A DNA stretch of 5,032 bases, taken from NCBI GenBank assembly GCA_024642025.1, contig JAHEBY010000225.1:1-5032 (forward strand), written 5' to 3'. The notes under the pieces were generated by a model. It ran no database searches and had not been told where the DNA came from. It saw nothing but the letters and a program-made list of their open reading frames with translations. Source of the DNA: Comamonadaceae bacterium (GTDB lineage Bacteria; Pseudomonadota; Gammaproteobacteria; Burkholderiales; Burkholderiaceae_C). Numbering within the stretch: position 1 is the first letter of the stretch; each line of letters opens with the position of its first letter. Position numbers and translations under genes: made by a program. Positions 4,947-5,032 of the stretch are shown here, piece by piece.

Positions 4947-5032
4947 ATGAAAAAGATTCAACTCGGACAGAGCGATCTGCAGGTTACGCCCGTTTGCCTC
5001 GGCACCATGACATTTGGTGAGCAGGTGAACGA
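4947..5032 (+). CDS. Aldo/keto reductase, Tas-like (N-terminal fragment, cut by window edge)
   Basis: This is the first 28 codons of an NAD(P)H-dependent aldo/keto reductase. The visible sequence MKKIQLGQSDLQVTPVCLGT and the following MTFGEQVN show the first beta strand of the family barrel and the LGTMTFGEQ motif. E. coli Tas, a member of this group, begins with the same LGTMTFGEQ string. The ATG has AAGG 9 nt upstream. The catalytic Asp, Tyr, Lys and His residues lie beyond the window and cannot be checked. It starts 97 bp after the MmgE/PrpD gene on the same strand, so it may be independent of the uptake locus. Family call is good despite the short piece; the specific substrate is unknown. 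Confidence 0.85.
   Translation, partial: MKKIQLGQSDLQVTPVCLGTMTFGEQVN

Overview
The window looks like a piece of a GC-rich betaproteobacterial chromosome, most likely Burkholderiales and perhaps Comamonadaceae (Polaromonas, Rhodoferax or Variovorax type). The clues are two Bug/TctC-type periplasmic binding proteins, a TctB membrane subunit, an FCD-type GntR regulator and an MmgE/PrpD enzyme packed together. An intergenic repeat of a kind I recall from Comamonadaceae adds weak support. The family assignments rest on sequence motifs; the taxonomy is inference.

Layout. Positions 1-1405, minus strand: a Bug solute-binding protein gene (446-1405) followed, with a 4-nt GTGA stop/start overlap, by a truncated tctB gene (449 down to the left edge). 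TctA would be expected just outside the window. Positions 1406-1621: a 216-bp divergent promoter region. Positions 1622-3360, plus strand: a GntR/FCD regulator gene and a second Bug gene joined by an ATGA overlap. Positions 3361-3466: an AT-rich gap with a probable dispersed intergenic repeat, a short hairpin and a weak promoter candidate. Positions 3467-4849: an MmgE/PrpD-family enzyme gene. Positions 4850-4946: a gap with two inverted repeats. Positions 4947-5032: the start of a Tas-like aldo/keto reductase, cut by the right edge.

How it fits together (inference). This is a compact uptake and catabolism locus for a small carboxylate. The minus-strand Bug-TctB(-TctA) set would be a tripartite tricarboxylate transporter. 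The GntR regulator probably controls its own operon and the transporter through two identical palindromes, CGTATACG, each lying over the -10 region of one of the divergent promoters. The MmgE/PrpD enzyme may process the imported acid; its substrate cannot be read from the sequence. The second Bug is translationally coupled to the regulator instead of to membrane subunits, so it may supply an alternative ligand to the transporter or have a sensing role.

The gene families are all known. The parts most worth a second look are the mirrored promoter/operator design, the apparently leaderless regulator mRNA and the Bug gene coupled to the regulator. I see no RNA genes, CRISPR arrays, insertion sequences or clearly broken genes.
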